A stretch of DNA of 64,000 bases from Candidatus Dormiibacterota bacterium (GTDB taxonomy: Bacteria > Chloroflexota > Dormibacteria > Aeolococcales > Aeolococcaceae): contig PMOL01000009.1 of assembly GCA_003162415.1 (NCBI GenBank), positions 1 through 64,000 of the forward strand, read 5' to 3'. Position numbers and translations under genes: made by a program. Under the pieces are notes generated by a model. That model was not told the DNA's origin, made no database searches, and was given only the letters and a program-made list of their open reading frames with translations. Below, in pieces: positions 31,965 through 40,903 of this stretch (the stretch's first letter is position 1; the number at the start of each line of letters is the position of its first letter).

Positions 31965-31997
31965 TGCGCAAGCGGACTTCGGCGACACGCAACTACC

Positions 31998-32993
31998 ATG
32001 TTCGCCATGCGAGCCATGGTCCTCGACGCGCCTCGCACCCCCCTGCGTGAAGCATCCATGGACACGCCACAGCCGGGCGCGGGCGAGGTGCTCGTCAAGA
32101 TCGGCGCCTGCGCGCTCTGCCGGACCGACCTGCACATCGTCGACGGAGAGCTGACCCATCCCAAGCTGCCACTGATTCCCGGTCATCAGATCGTGGGCGA
32201 AGTCGTGGACGCGGGAACCGCGGTGGAGGCGATACGGGCCGGCGATCGGGTCGGGATTCCGTGGCTCGGATGGACATGTGGGGTGTGCATCTACTGCACG
32301 ACCGGGCGCGAGAACCTCTGCGATCGAGCCCGGTTCACCGGCTATGACATCGACGGCGGATATGCGGAGTACGCGGTGGCCGACGCGCGATTCTGCTTTC
32401 CCATCGACCGCTCCTACAGCGACATCGAAGCGGCGCCGTTGCTCTGCGCAGGGCTGATCGGATACCGGTCACTCAATGCCGCCGGGGATGGCGTCCGCCT
32501 TGGCCTGTATGGCTTTGGCGCATCGGCGCACATCGTCGCCCAGGTGGCGCGGTACCAGGGACGGCGCGTCTTTGCGCTCACGCGGCCCGGCGATACCGCG
32601 AGCCAGGAGTTCGCGATGCATCTCGGTGCGGTGTGGGCGGGCGGTACCGATCAGACGCTGCCCGAGGAGCTCGATGCGGCGATCATCTTCGCGCCCGTCG
32701 GCGCGCTCGTGCCGCTGGCGCTCGCCGCCGTCTCGAAAGGTGGAACGGTTGTCTGCGCCGGCATCCACATGAGTGACATCCCGACGTTTTCGTACGACCT
32801 GCTCTGGGGTGAGCGCAGCGTGCGATCCGTCGCCAACCTGACGCGCCAGGACGGCGCCGAATTCCTCTCACTGGCGCATCGGATCCCGGTGCGGGCAGAG
32901 GTCGAGACGCTGCCCCTCGAGCAGGCGAACACGGCGCTTTCCCGCCTGCGGGACGGCAAGGTGCAGGGCGCGCTGGTTCTCACGATCGCCTGA
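31998..32993 (+). CDS. Zinc-dependent alcohol dehydrogenase
   Basis: A 331-residue MDR enzyme. The catalytic zinc is bound by ACALCRTDLH and PGHQIVGEV, the structural zinc by CGVCIYCTTGRENLC; the coenzyme domain has LGLYGFGASAHIVAQVA. It resembles the AdhA/AdhP-like alcohol dehydrogenases with the zinc-binding-alcohol-dehydrogenase short form. It is not closely similar to the dehydrogenase at 9365. Start at ATG 31998, with ATG 32007 as alternative. The substrate is not evident from neighbours. Confidence 0.9.
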   Translation: MFAMRAMVLDAPRTPLREASMDTPQPGAGEVLVKIGACALCRTDLHIVDGELTHPKLPLIPGHQIVGEVVDAGTAVEAIRAGDRVGIPWLGWTCGVCIYCTTGRENLCDRARFTGYDIDGGYAEYAVADARFCFPIDRSYSDIEAAPLLCAGLIGYRSLNAAGDGVRLGLYGFGASAHIVAQVARYQGRRVFALTRPGDTASQEFAMHLGAVWAGGTDQTLPEELDAAIIFAPVGALVPLALAAVSKGGTVVCAGIHMSDIPTFSYDLLWGERSVRSVANLTRQDGAEFLSLAHRIPVRAEVETLPLEQANTALSRLRDGKVQGALVLTIA

Positions 32994-33111
32994 TCGAGGC
33001 CAAGGGGCCGGACCGGTACGAGACATCGACGGCCGGCTGCGACCTTACCTCGACGCGGGAGAGGCCCAGCGGCGGCAACAGGTCGGCGTCCCGCTGCGCG
33101 ACCATTTCGGG

Positions 33112-35217
33112 GTGAGAGAGACCAGCTTCCCCAGACAGCAGGCTCGGACGCGCCGTTTCAGCCTTGGCGTTCCGCGAGATTTCGTGATCTCGCCGGACGG
33201 CAGTCGCGTCGTGTTTCTGCGCACCCGCAGCGGCACCGACCGGCGCACCTGTCTGTGGCAGTTCGACGTGCGCGCCGGGACATCGACAGTGATTGCGGAT
33301 CCCGCGATGCTGGCGCACGACGACGGCAGCGAGGTTCCCGCGGAAGAGCGGATGCGTCGCGAACGGGCGCGCGAATCGTCCGGTGGCATCGTGCGCTTCT
33401 CAACCAATACCGATGTCACCCGTGCGGTGTTCGACCTCGCCGGGAAGATCTACGTCGCCAACCTCATCGCCGGTGGAGCGAACGAACTTCCGGCGAGCGG
33501 CCGCGCAATCGATCCGCGGATTGATCCCACCGGCACCCAGGTCGCATATATCGAAGCCGGCGCGCTGCACGTGGTGCGCACCGACGGTGATGGGGCGCGT
33601 GTGCTGATGACCCCGGAGAACGACCAGGTCACGTATGGCCTCGCCGAGTTCGTCGCCGCCGAGGAGATGGGTCGCCAGAGCGGGTACTGGTGGTCGCCCG
33701 ACGGGTCGCATCTGCTCGTCGCACGCGTGGACGTATCACGCGTCCTTCGCTGGCACATCGCGGACCCGTCCAATCCCGCGACGCCCCCGGTGTCGGTCGC
33801 GTATCCGGCTGCAGGAACCGACAATGCCGGCGTCACGCTCCATGTTGTCGACGTCAACGGCTCGGCGAGCGTGGACGTGCGGTGGGATCGGATCGGCTTC
33901 GAGTACGTGGCCATGGTTGACTGGTCAGAGCATGGATTGCTCGTGGTGGTGCAGAGCCGCGACCAGCGCACCATGCGGATCCTCGAGGTGGACGCGTCGA
34001 ACGGCGAGACATCGCTGTTCCGGGAGGACACGGACGACGCCTGGGTCGACATCGTCGGGGGCGTGCCGGCGAGGTTGCGGGACGGGACGCTCGTCTGGAC
34101 GGTTGATCGCAACGGCGCGAAGCGACTCGTCATCGGCGACGAGATGGTGACCGGCGCGAATCTCGAGGTGCGCGATGTCGTCGACGTGGACGGCGACGTG
34201 GTCGTCTTCCGGGCTTCGGCGACCCGGACCGAGGTGGGCGTCTACACGTGGTCGCGCGCCGATGGCGTGGCGGAGATGAAGCCGGAGGGAGCAGCTCCCG
34301 GGCTGTGGCGAGCGCGCCGGGCAGGTGGCACGATCGTGATCGCATCCCGCGACCTCGAACGCCCGGGTGTGCGTGTGTCGGTGCACCGCGATGGCCGGCG
34401 AGCGGGAGAGATCGAGTCGTTCGCGGAGACCCCATCGATCACGCTCAACGCGCGCCTGGTGACGGTCGGCGCACGCAACCTTCACGCCGCCATCGTGTTT
34501 CCGAATGGACACGAACCGGGGAGTGGAAAGCTGCCGGTGTTGCTCGATCCCTATGGCGGGCCCGGAATGCAGAAGGTGGTTGCGTCAGCGAGCATGTACC
34601 TGGAGGCGCAGTGGTTCGCCGATCAGGGGTTTGCGGTGATCGTCATCGACGGCAGGGGGACACCCGGCGGTGGGCCCGAGTGGGCCCGGTCGATCCGCGG
34701 CGATCTGGCAGGCCCTGCGCTCGAGGATCAGGTTGACGGCCTCCAGGCCGCAGCGGCGGATTGGCCGGACCTGGATCTGTCGCGAGTCGCCATCCGCGGC
34801 TGGTCGTACGGCGGATTCCTGGCCGCCCTCGCCGTCCTGCGTCGCCCCGACGTCTTTCATGTCGCGATATCGGGAGCACCGGTGACCGACATGCGTCTGT
34901 ACGACACCCACTACACGGAGCGCTACCTCGGCGACCCGAATCGCGAACCTGGCAACTACGACACCGGGTCCCTGATCCCTGAGGCCGCACGCCTCAGTCG
35001 CCCGCTCATGCTCATCCACGGGCTGAGCGACGACAACGTCGTCGTCGCCCATACGCTGCGATTGTCGGCAGCGCTGCTCGCCGCCGGGCGCGATCACACC
35101 GTGCTCCCGATCAGCGGTGCCACTCACATGGCCAATGACGAGGCGGTGGCCGAGAACCTCCTGCTCCTGGAGCTCGCGTTCATCCGCCGGGCGCTCGCCG
35201 GCATGAGCAACGACTGA
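33112..35217 (+). CDS. S9 family (DPP-IV/prolyl oligopeptidase-like) serine peptidase
   Basis: A 701-residue peptidase. The N-terminal 430 residues form a beta-propeller with repeated short motifs (VISPDGSRVVFLRTR, WWSPDGSHLLVARVD); the C-terminal alpha/beta hydrolase has Ser565 in GWSYGGF, Asp640 in SDDNV and His672 in GATHM. YGGPGMQKV and DGRGTPGGGPEWA match the oxyanion region of DPP-IV-like enzymes. GLAEFVAAEEMGR contains the paired Glu residues that bind the substrate N-terminus, so dipeptidyl-peptidase activity is likely. No signal peptide is seen, suggesting a cytoplasmic enzyme. GTG start; the frame is open further upstream but family members start near here. Confidence 0.92.
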   Translation: MRETSFPRQQARTRRFSLGVPRDFVISPDGSRVVFLRTRSGTDRRTCLWQFDVRAGTSTVIADPAMLAHDDGSEVPAEERMRRERARESSGGIVRFSTNTDVTRAVFDLAGKIYVANLIAGGANELPASGRAIDPRIDPTGTQVAYIEAGALHVVRTDGDGARVLMTPENDQVTYGLAEFVAAEEMGRQSGYWWSPDGSHLLVARVDVSRVLRWHIADPSNPATPPVSVAYPAAGTDNAGVTLHVVDVNGSASVDVRWDRIGFEYVAMVDWSEHGLLVVVQSRDQRTMRILEVDASNGETSLFREDTDDAWVDIVGGVPARLRDGTLVWTVDRNGAKRLVIGDEMVTGANLEVRDVVDVDGDVVVFRASATRTEVGVYTWSRADGVAEMKPEGAAPGLWRARRAGGTIVIASRDLERPGVRVSVHRDGRRAGEIESFAETPSITLNARLVTVGARNLHAAIVFPNGHEPGSGKLPVLLDPYGGPGMQKVVASASMYLEAQWFADQGFAVIVIDGRGTPGGGPEWARSIRGDLAGPALEDQVDGLQAAAADWPDLDLSRVAIRGWSYGGFLAALAVLRRPDVFHVAISGAPVTDMRLYDTHYTERYLGDPNREPGNYDTGSLIPEAARLSRPLMLIHGLSDDNVVVAHTLRLSAALLAAGRDHTVLPISGATHMANDEAVAENLLLLELAFIRRALAGMSND

Positions 35218-35220
35218 AGG

Positions 35221-36060
35221 TCAGGGGACCGCGATCATCGCGATCGCAACCACCGCCAGGCCGGCGCCGAGCCCCTGCAGCGGCGTCATGCGTTCGTGCG
35301 TGAAGAAGCGAGCGCAGAGCACGGTGAACGCCGGGTAGAAGGACGTGAGCAGCGCCGTGACCGAGAGCAGACCCGTGTGGGTGGCGTATAGGTAGAGAAC
35401 AACGCCAGTCCCGTCGAACACGCCGCCGATCGCGATGATGCCGAGCACGCTTCGCCGGGCGATCGGCGAGACGCCGAGGGCCAGCGCGGTGACGAGGGCT
35501 GCCGCGGCCGACCCGAATCGGCCACTCACGAAGGCGGTCACGCCGGCGTGGCTCGCATCGTGAAACAGGATGAAGAACATTCCGAAGGCGAGACCGGCAA
35601 ACAGCGCGAGACTCACGCCGAGCCGGGCGTTGCTCACGCCCTCGCGGCTGGGCCCATTGATGAGGACGAGCGCGACGAGGCCGACGACCATGCCGGCCAC
35701 CTGCCAGACCTCGAGGCGGTCCCCTCCGATCAGCCCGACAGCGACCGGGAGCGCGGCGGCGACAAACCCGGTGATCGGAGCAACGACGCCGATCAGGTTC
35801 AGCGACATGGCTCGGTAGAAGGCCACGAGCCCGAAACCACCGATCGCCCCGCCGGCGAATGCCTGCAACGCGGCCTGCGCATCCCAGCCGTGGGGCAGCA
35901 GGACGAAGGCGAGCGGGACTGCCACCAGGCCGACCGACTCGACGGCGATGGCAACGCTCGGGGCGCTGCTCCTCCTGCCGGCGAAACCCCCGCTGAAGTC
36001 GGCGATGCCGAGGGTCACCGCGGACGCCATGGCCGTCAGCGGCGAGAGGGGAAGGGTCAT
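35221..36060 (-). CDS. EamA/DMT-superfamily transporter
   Basis: A 279-residue protein with ten predicted transmembrane helices arranged as two EamA repeats. AMASAVTLGIADFSGGFAGRRS opens repeat one, GGAIGGFGLVAFYRAMS and APITGFVAAALPVAVGLIGGD follow the usual pattern, and the C-terminal half ends with MTPLQGLGAGLAVVAIAMI. Members move small metabolites such as amino acids or nucleotide precursors. Start at ATG 36060 excludes an upstream extension that looks non-coding. It is convergent with the peptidase (three-base gap) and divergent from an amino-acid permease. Confidence 0.85.
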   Translation of the reverse strand: MTLPLSPLTAMASAVTLGIADFSGGFAGRRSSAPSVAIAVESVGLVAVPLAFVLLPHGWDAQAALQAFAGGAIGGFGLVAFYRAMSLNLIGVVAPITGFVAAALPVAVGLIGGDRLEVWQVAGMVVGLVALVLINGPSREGVSNARLGVSLALFAGLAFGMFFILFHDASHAGVTAFVSGRFGSAAAALVTALALGVSPIARRSVLGIIAIGGVFDGTGVVLYLYATHTGLLSVTALLTSFYPAFTVLCARFFTHERMTPLQGLGAGLAVVAIAMIAVP

Positions 36061-36181
36061 GGCCGCGGTCACGGTAGCCGACCGGACGTGCCTGACCACC
36101 CTCTTGCGGACCCCCGAGCGGCTGATCGATACTTCCGCCCGCAGGCCGCCTGCGAGGCGGTGACGGGTGGAGGACGCGCAG

Positions 36182-37777
36182 ATGAGTGGCGACACCGTCG
36201 TCTCGACGCCGGAAGCGGTGGATGCGGACGCCGCACAGCTGGCGAAGTTTGGCTATGGACAGGAGTTGCGGCGCGTCCTCAACCTGTTCGAGAACTTCGC
36301 CGTCGCCTTCTGCTACATCTCGCCGGTCGTCGGCATCTACTCGCTGTTCGTGCTCGGCGTCGGCACCGCCGGTCCACGATACCTCTGGTTGCTGCCGATC
36401 GTGGTCCTGGGGCAGCTCTTTGTCGCGCTCGTCTTCGCCGAGCTCGGAAGCCACTATCCGATTGCCGGCGCACTCTTCCAGTGGGGCAAGAACCTGATCG
36501 GGCCGAACTATGGATGGTGGGTCGGGTGGATCTACGGGTGGGCCCTGATCATGACCGTCGCCTCGGTGGACACCGGCTTCGTCATCTACGCCGGTCCGCT
36601 CCTCAACAACATCTTCCACACCACCATCAACTCCGCCGACCCGAATCAGATCCTCATCTTCACGGTCGTTCTCATTCTCATCCAGCTCGCATTCAACATC
36701 GGCGGGGTCAACTTCCTCGGACGCATCTCACAGATCGGTGTCTACTTCGAGATAATCGGCACCTTCGGGATAGCCATCCTGCTCGCGATCACCGGGTTCC
36801 ACCACGGGTTCGACTACCTCTTCTCGAGTCAGGGCGCCGAGACGGCTGCGACCAATCCGCTCGGTGTGGACTTCGGTGGCAACTGGTGGCTCGGCGCCGC
36901 CTTTGTCGCCGTCCTGGCGCACGTCTACATCTTCTATGGGTTCGAGTCGGCCGGTGATGTTGCAGAAGAAGTCGTGCACGCATCGAAGCGTGTTCCACGC
37001 GCGATCATCTCCTCGCTGCTGACCGCCGGCGTGACCAGCTTCATCCTCGTCGGGGCGTTGCTCCTTGCGATCCCGGCGGGCGCCAAGGGACTCAGTGAGA
37101 CGGTGGCAGGAGGCGTGCCGTTCCTGATCAGCTCGAACGTGTCCAGCCAGGTCATCCAGGACCTCGCGCTGTTCGTGGTCTGTTTTGCCTTCTTCAGTTG
37201 CGGGCTCGCGATTCAAGCGGCCGCAGCCCGGCTCATCTACTCGTACAGCCGCGACCACGCGCTGCCGGCGAGCAAGACCCTCTCGCGCGTGTCGCCGCGC
37301 TTCAGAACCCCCGTGAATGCCCTGATCGTTGCAGCGGTCATTCCCGCTCTCTTTGCGGTGCTCGCACGCTTCACGCCATCGTCGAACATCACCATCGCGT
37401 TCATCACCATCCCGGCGAAGGTCAATGCGCTCTTCCTGCTGGTCTCCTTCGCCGTCTCGGGCATCTACCTGTCGTTCCTCCTCGTCGTGGTGGCGGCACT
37501 GATTGCGCGGCTGCGCGGCTGGCAGGCGCAGGGCGCATTCCGGCTTGGCAGGTGGGCAATTCCCGTGATGGTCGCCGGGTGCGTGTGGCTGGTGGCGATG
37601 CTGGTCAACATCCTCATCCCCTCGGGGATCACCAGCCCGAGAGGCGCACTGTTCAACTACGACTGGATTACGTTGCTGGTCGTGGTCATCATCCTCGTGA
37701 TCGGTGCGATCTACACGCTGATCGCGCGTCCGGCACGCAGGATCGCGAAGCCCGCACAGACGGGAACCGGTTCCTAG
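36182..37777 (+). CDS. APC-family amino acid permease
   Basis: A 531-residue permease with about twelve helices. The amphipathic N-terminus leads into FENFAVAFCYISPVVGIYSLF and FAELGSHYPIAGALFQWG, the substrate-site helices of the amino acid/choline subgroup; the loop FYGFESAGDVAEEV is also conserved, and SYSRDHALPASKTLSRVSPR is a characteristic inner loop. The ATG at 36182 has GGAGG six bases upstream; a GTG at 36167 is inside that region. It likely imports amino acids or polyamine-type amines; the DAO-type oxidoreductase at 48841 is too far to argue a pathway. Confidence 0.92.
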   Translation: MSGDTVVSTPEAVDADAAQLAKFGYGQELRRVLNLFENFAVAFCYISPVVGIYSLFVLGVGTAGPRYLWLLPIVVLGQLFVALVFAELGSHYPIAGALFQWGKNLIGPNYGWWVGWIYGWALIMTVASVDTGFVIYAGPLLNNIFHTTINSADPNQILIFTVVLILIQLAFNIGGVNFLGRISQIGVYFEIIGTFGIAILLAITGFHHGFDYLFSSQGAETAATNPLGVDFGGNWWLGAAFVAVLAHVYIFYGFESAGDVAEEVVHASKRVPRAIISSLLTAGVTSFILVGALLLAIPAGAKGLSETVAGGVPFLISSNVSSQVIQDLALFVVCFAFFSCGLAIQAAAARLIYSYSRDHALPASKTLSRVSPRFRTPVNALIVAAVIPALFAVLARFTPSSNITIAFITIPAKVNALFLLVSFAVSGIYLSFLLVVVAALIARLRGWQAQGAFRLGRWAIPVMVAGCVWLVAMLVNILIPSGITSPRGALFNYDWITLLVVVIILVIGAIYTLIARPARRIAKPAQTGTGS

Positions 37778-37807
37778 GAAGAGCCCTCGCCAGCAGAGCG
37801 GCGACGA

Positions 37808-40333
37808 TCAGGCGATCGCGTCCTCGGTGACCGGCTCGGCGACCGAGGTAACCAGCGAGAGCTTGACTTGGTCGCGACCGCCGCGTTTGGCCTGGTACAT
37901 GGCGACGTCGGCCGCCCGGATCAGATCCTCGAGACGCCCACCCTGCTCCGGGAAGCTTGCGATCCCGATCGACGCGGTGACGTGCTCGATGCCGCTACAC
38001 GCCGCCGGTATCGGAACGTTCCGCAGGGCACGACGAAGGTCGGCTGCGACGCGGGCGGCACCCGACGATTCGGCGTCACGGAGCACGAGGATGAACTCCT
38101 CACCGCCGAGGCGCACCGCGGAGTCACCGGCGCGTGTGATGCGTCGCAGCTCGGCCGCGACGCGCTGCAGCACAGCGTCCCCGGCGGCATGCCCGCCGCT
38201 GTCGTTGATCGACTTGAAGTGGTCCAGATCAACGAGCACGACGCTCAGCGGCATGCCGCGCCGCCGGCAGTCGGCGATCTCGAGCTCGCCCGCCTCGCGG
38301 AGCCAGCGGCTGTTGTAGAGACCGGTGAGCCCGTCGGTCGCAGCGCGACGGGCGAGCTCCTGGTAAAGCTGGGCGTTGTGCCACGCCATCGCGGCGGTGT
38401 GGCCGAAGAGCGTCGCGGTCTCGAGGTCCTCGTCGGTGAATCGGTTGAGACCCATGCGCCTGCAGTTGAGCATGCCGAGCTTGTGATCGCCGGCGAGCAG
38501 CGGGATGAGCAGCAGCGACTCGTGCTCGAAGGGCGTGTTGGGCACCGCAGCGGCAGCCGGGTGCGCTCCCGCGTTGCCGAGATTCTGTGGCGTGCCAAGG
38601 GCAAACGCCCACCCGTTGACGCCGACCGAGAGCGAGAACACGTCGGCCATGATCTCCGCGGCCTGGCGTCCGGTCGCGAAGGCGGCGACAAAGCGATGGT
38701 GGTTGTGATCCGCCTCGTAGATCGACAGGTCGTCTACGGGCACGACACGCTGCAGCTGCTCGGCGATGGCCGCGAGGATGCGCTGCGGATCGTGCTCCGC
38801 CTGCAGGGCGAGCGCCGCACGACTCAGGGCATGGGGCAGGCTCTCCGGAGTCGGCAGCGCGGGATGCGGCTTGCGCCGTGGCGGCTCGTGGCTCGGCGCC
38901 GCGGGTTCGACATATGCGGGAAAGGATTCGACCCGCCGGGTGGCGAACCACGCGGGCTGCACGAGGGTCGCCCCCTGCACTGACGGCTCACCCAGGATCA
39001 CGGGCTCGCTGAGCACGTTGCCCTGGCCGAATTGCACACCCAGGTCCATGAGGCTCTTGAGATCCGCCTCGGTCTCGATGCCCTCGGCGATGATGCGCGC
39101 GTTGATGTGGGTTCCGAACGACAGCAGCGAGACGACGAGCGCCCGTCGCGAGTCACTCGAATGCACCCCGCGAATGAGGTCGCGATCGATCTTGATGAAG
39201 TCGGGTCGGACCTCGGCGATCACAAGCATGCTCGCGTGTCCTGCACCGGCATCGTCGATCGCGATCCGAAAGCCGCGAGAGCGCAGATCGGCCACCACAC
39301 GACGGAGACGTGCGACGTTGGGCACCGGCACCCGCTCGCTGATCTCGAGGACGACGTGCTCGGGAAGGACCCCGGCGTCATCAGCGAACTGCGCCAGGCG
39401 CAGCGCGGCGTTGGGCTGCGCCAGGGTCGGCAGCATCACATTGAGGAACAGCGTTGCGGGAAGCGTGTGCACGCTCCCGGCGAGCCCGGCGCGGATGCAC
39501 GCCTCGTCGAGCTCCTTCTCCATCGACTCGCCGGCGGCGTCGAACAGCGCGCTTGGCACCTGCGGTCCGGCGCCGGGGTTGATGCGGCACAGCGACTCAT
39601 AGCCCAGGGTGACGCCGTCGAGGAGGCGGACGATCGGCTGCATGGCCGGGCGAATCCCTCCGGATTCGATGAGCCCGCGAATGAGCTCCGGCGTGGTGCC
39701 GTGCTCGTCGCCGTGCGCAGGCACGGGGACGACGGCGCCGCCGAGGCGCAACCACGCGGGTCCGAGTTGGGCGGCGACCACCTGCAGGAATGGCAGGGTA
39801 TCGAGCCCACTGACACCGCCACGCCAGGTGACCAGGACTGCGAGGAGCTCATCGCCGCGCTCGACCGGGACCGCGACGAACGGTCCAGCGCCGATCTCAC
39901 TGCGCAGCGCGGCGCGCTCACTCGCCGAGAGGTGGGGCACCAGGCTCATGAATGACGTGGCCAGGTCGAGGCTGGTCGCCGGCGAGCGTCGCATCGCCGC
40001 CGCGTGGATGCACGGGATGACGCTGGTGCGGAGGTGGAGGCTGGAGAGCTCCCGGCCGAGGATCGTCTCGACTCGTGCGAGCGACTCGGTCTCGACCTTG
40101 TCCCCGAGGAGCCTGACGCGGTCACCCTCAAGCTCCGCGAGGTAGCTCCTGAAGCCGAGGTCACGCAGGCACCCGCCGGTGAGCTCGAGCAGCTCGTCTC
40201 GCGACGCAGCTCGCGCGATGCTGCGACTCAGCTGCGAGAGCGTGCGCAACGCGCGCCGCGACGAGTAGGCCTGAAGCTTCTCGGGGTGCATCCCGTCGAG
40301 GATCGGCTGCACCGTCTGCGGACCCGATGACAA
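37808..40333 (-). CDS. EAL-GAF-GGDEF c-di-GMP signalling protein, both catalytic domains apparently intact
   Basis: An 841-residue protein. After an N-terminal sensor-like region (1-200), an EAL domain spans about 215-455: GYESL (EAL variant), LFLNVM, LEISER, IDDAGAGH, FIKIDRDLI, AEGIE and GVQFGQG keep the metal and catalytic residues. A GAF domain lies at about 500-655 and a GGDEF domain at 670-830 with LGGEEF and an RxxD inhibitory site (RAGD) five residues before it. It could both make and degrade c-di-GMP. The TTG at 40333 or ATG at 40291 may be the start. It is divergent from a paralogue at 40904. Confidence 0.9.
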   Translation of the reverse strand: MSSGPQTVQPILDGMHPEKLQAYSSRRALRTLSQLSRSIARAASRDELLELTGGCLRDLGFRSYLAELEGDRVRLLGDKVETESLARVETILGRELSSLHLRTSVIPCIHAAAMRRSPATSLDLATSFMSLVPHLSASERAALRSEIGAGPFVAVPVERGDELLAVLVTWRGGVSGLDTLPFLQVVAAQLGPAWLRLGGAVVPVPAHGDEHGTTPELIRGLIESGGIRPAMQPIVRLLDGVTLGYESLCRINPGAGPQVPSALFDAAGESMEKELDEACIRAGLAGSVHTLPATLFLNVMLPTLAQPNAALRLAQFADDAGVLPEHVVLEISERVPVPNVARLRRVVADLRSRGFRIAIDDAGAGHASMLVIAEVRPDFIKIDRDLIRGVHSSDSRRALVVSLLSFGTHINARIIAEGIETEADLKSLMDLGVQFGQGNVLSEPVILGEPSVQGATLVQPAWFATRRVESFPAYVEPAAPSHEPPRRKPHPALPTPESLPHALSRAALALQAEHDPQRILAAIAEQLQRVVPVDDLSIYEADHNHHRFVAAFATGRQAAEIMADVFSLSVGVNGWAFALGTPQNLGNAGAHPAAAAVPNTPFEHESLLLIPLLAGDHKLGMLNCRRMGLNRFTDEDLETATLFGHTAAMAWHNAQLYQELARRAATDGLTGLYNSRWLREAGELEIADCRRRGMPLSVVLVDLDHFKSINDSGGHAAGDAVLQRVAAELRRITRAGDSAVRLGGEEFILVLRDAESSGAARVAADLRRALRNVPIPAACSGIEHVTASIGIASFPEQGGRLEDLIRAADVAMYQAKRGGRDQVKLSLVTSVAEPVTEDAIA

Positions 40334-40459
40334 GCATGTCGCAGGGCACCATCAATAGGCATGCCGGCGGTGTGGGATCTCGCATGTCCGACCGCGGCAG
40401 GGATATCGCGGCCCGCGTTACTACCCCGTCACCGCTTGGGATGGGGCTATGTCGCAGTG

Positions 40460-40469
40460 GTCTTAAGAC
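40460..40469. promoter_or_regulatory. GTCTTAAGAC palindrome upstream of secreted peptide gene
   Basis: A perfect 10-bp palindrome 46 bases before the 44-residue peptide gene, in the divergent gap of the two c-di-GMP proteins. It is nearly the same as the dyad at 6329-6341 with one base less in the centre, so both may be sites of one regulator. This is inference from two instances. Confidence 0.3.
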
Positions 40470-40514
40470 AATCTCCCTACCGTCAAAGGGGGCACCGTCC
40501 CGAGGAGGATTGTC

Positions 40515-40649
40515 ATGGGTAGGATGAGCCGTTGGGTCAGGCTGGGGGTCGTCATCATCGTCGCGAGTCTCACGTTGGGGACGGCGACCGTCGCTGCATC
40601 GGCGTCAACGTTCAATGGGACGCCGACGCCGCAGGTGCACGTGCACTAG
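40515..40649 (+). CDS. 44-residue secreted peptide
   Basis: A short gene with ATG 40515 five bases after GAGGA (CCGAGGAGGATTGTC). The peptide starts with MGRMSRWVRLGVVI, has a hydrophobic core to about residue 22 and a likely signal-peptidase site after ASAS/AAS, leaving a mature piece of about 15 residues ending in PQVHVH. A good ribosome site, a textbook signal peptide and placement between two divergent c-di-GMP genes support it as a real gene. The mature peptide could be a signal or metal-binding peptide (two His at the end); no family is known to me. Confidence 0.6.
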   Translation: MGRMSRWVRLGVVIIVASLTLGTATVAASASTFNGTPTPQVHVH

Positions 40650-40820
40650 GGCGAATCCGTATCAAGGGGTGCGCCGCTGAACCGCGAGCGCCCCGGGTGA
40701 GGTCGGAGCGAGCTGTGGACGCCGAGCGCCTTGTGCGCCGGCGTCCCACTCCTCCGTTGGATGGAAACCGTGATGTGAGTTGGGGCTGTTCGTCTGGACA
40801 GTCGAAGGACGCGTGACCTG

Positions 40821-40856
40821 GGCACGGCGACACAGATTCGTCTGACGCTCGGTGCC
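40821..40856 (+). other. Stem-loop with UUCG tetraloop before the GGDEF gene
   Basis: GGCAC pairs with GTGCC, GCG with CGC and CAGA with TCTG around a TTCG loop (40837-40840), an extra-stable RNA hairpin with small internal bulges. It ends about 50 bases before the likely start of the EAL-GAF-GGDEF gene. It could attenuate transcription or protect the 5' end of the messenger. The remaining 200 bases between the peptide and this gene hold no further gene that I can support. Confidence 0.4.
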
Positions 40857-40903
40857 AAGGTGTGACTGGACTACGGGGGAATGGTGCCGATCAGGGAACC
40901 AAT

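Noticed and set aside
37763..37780. Overlapping palindromes GGAACCGGTTCC and TTCCTAGGAA at the end of the permease gene
   Set aside because: They are perfect but short and loopless, lie partly in coding sequence between convergent genes, and have no second copy. They are not enough for a terminator or operator call.
40650..40903. c-di-GMP riboswitch before the diguanylate cyclase gene
   Set aside because: The conserved GEMM core bases were looked for and not found; only the UUCG hairpin is supported.
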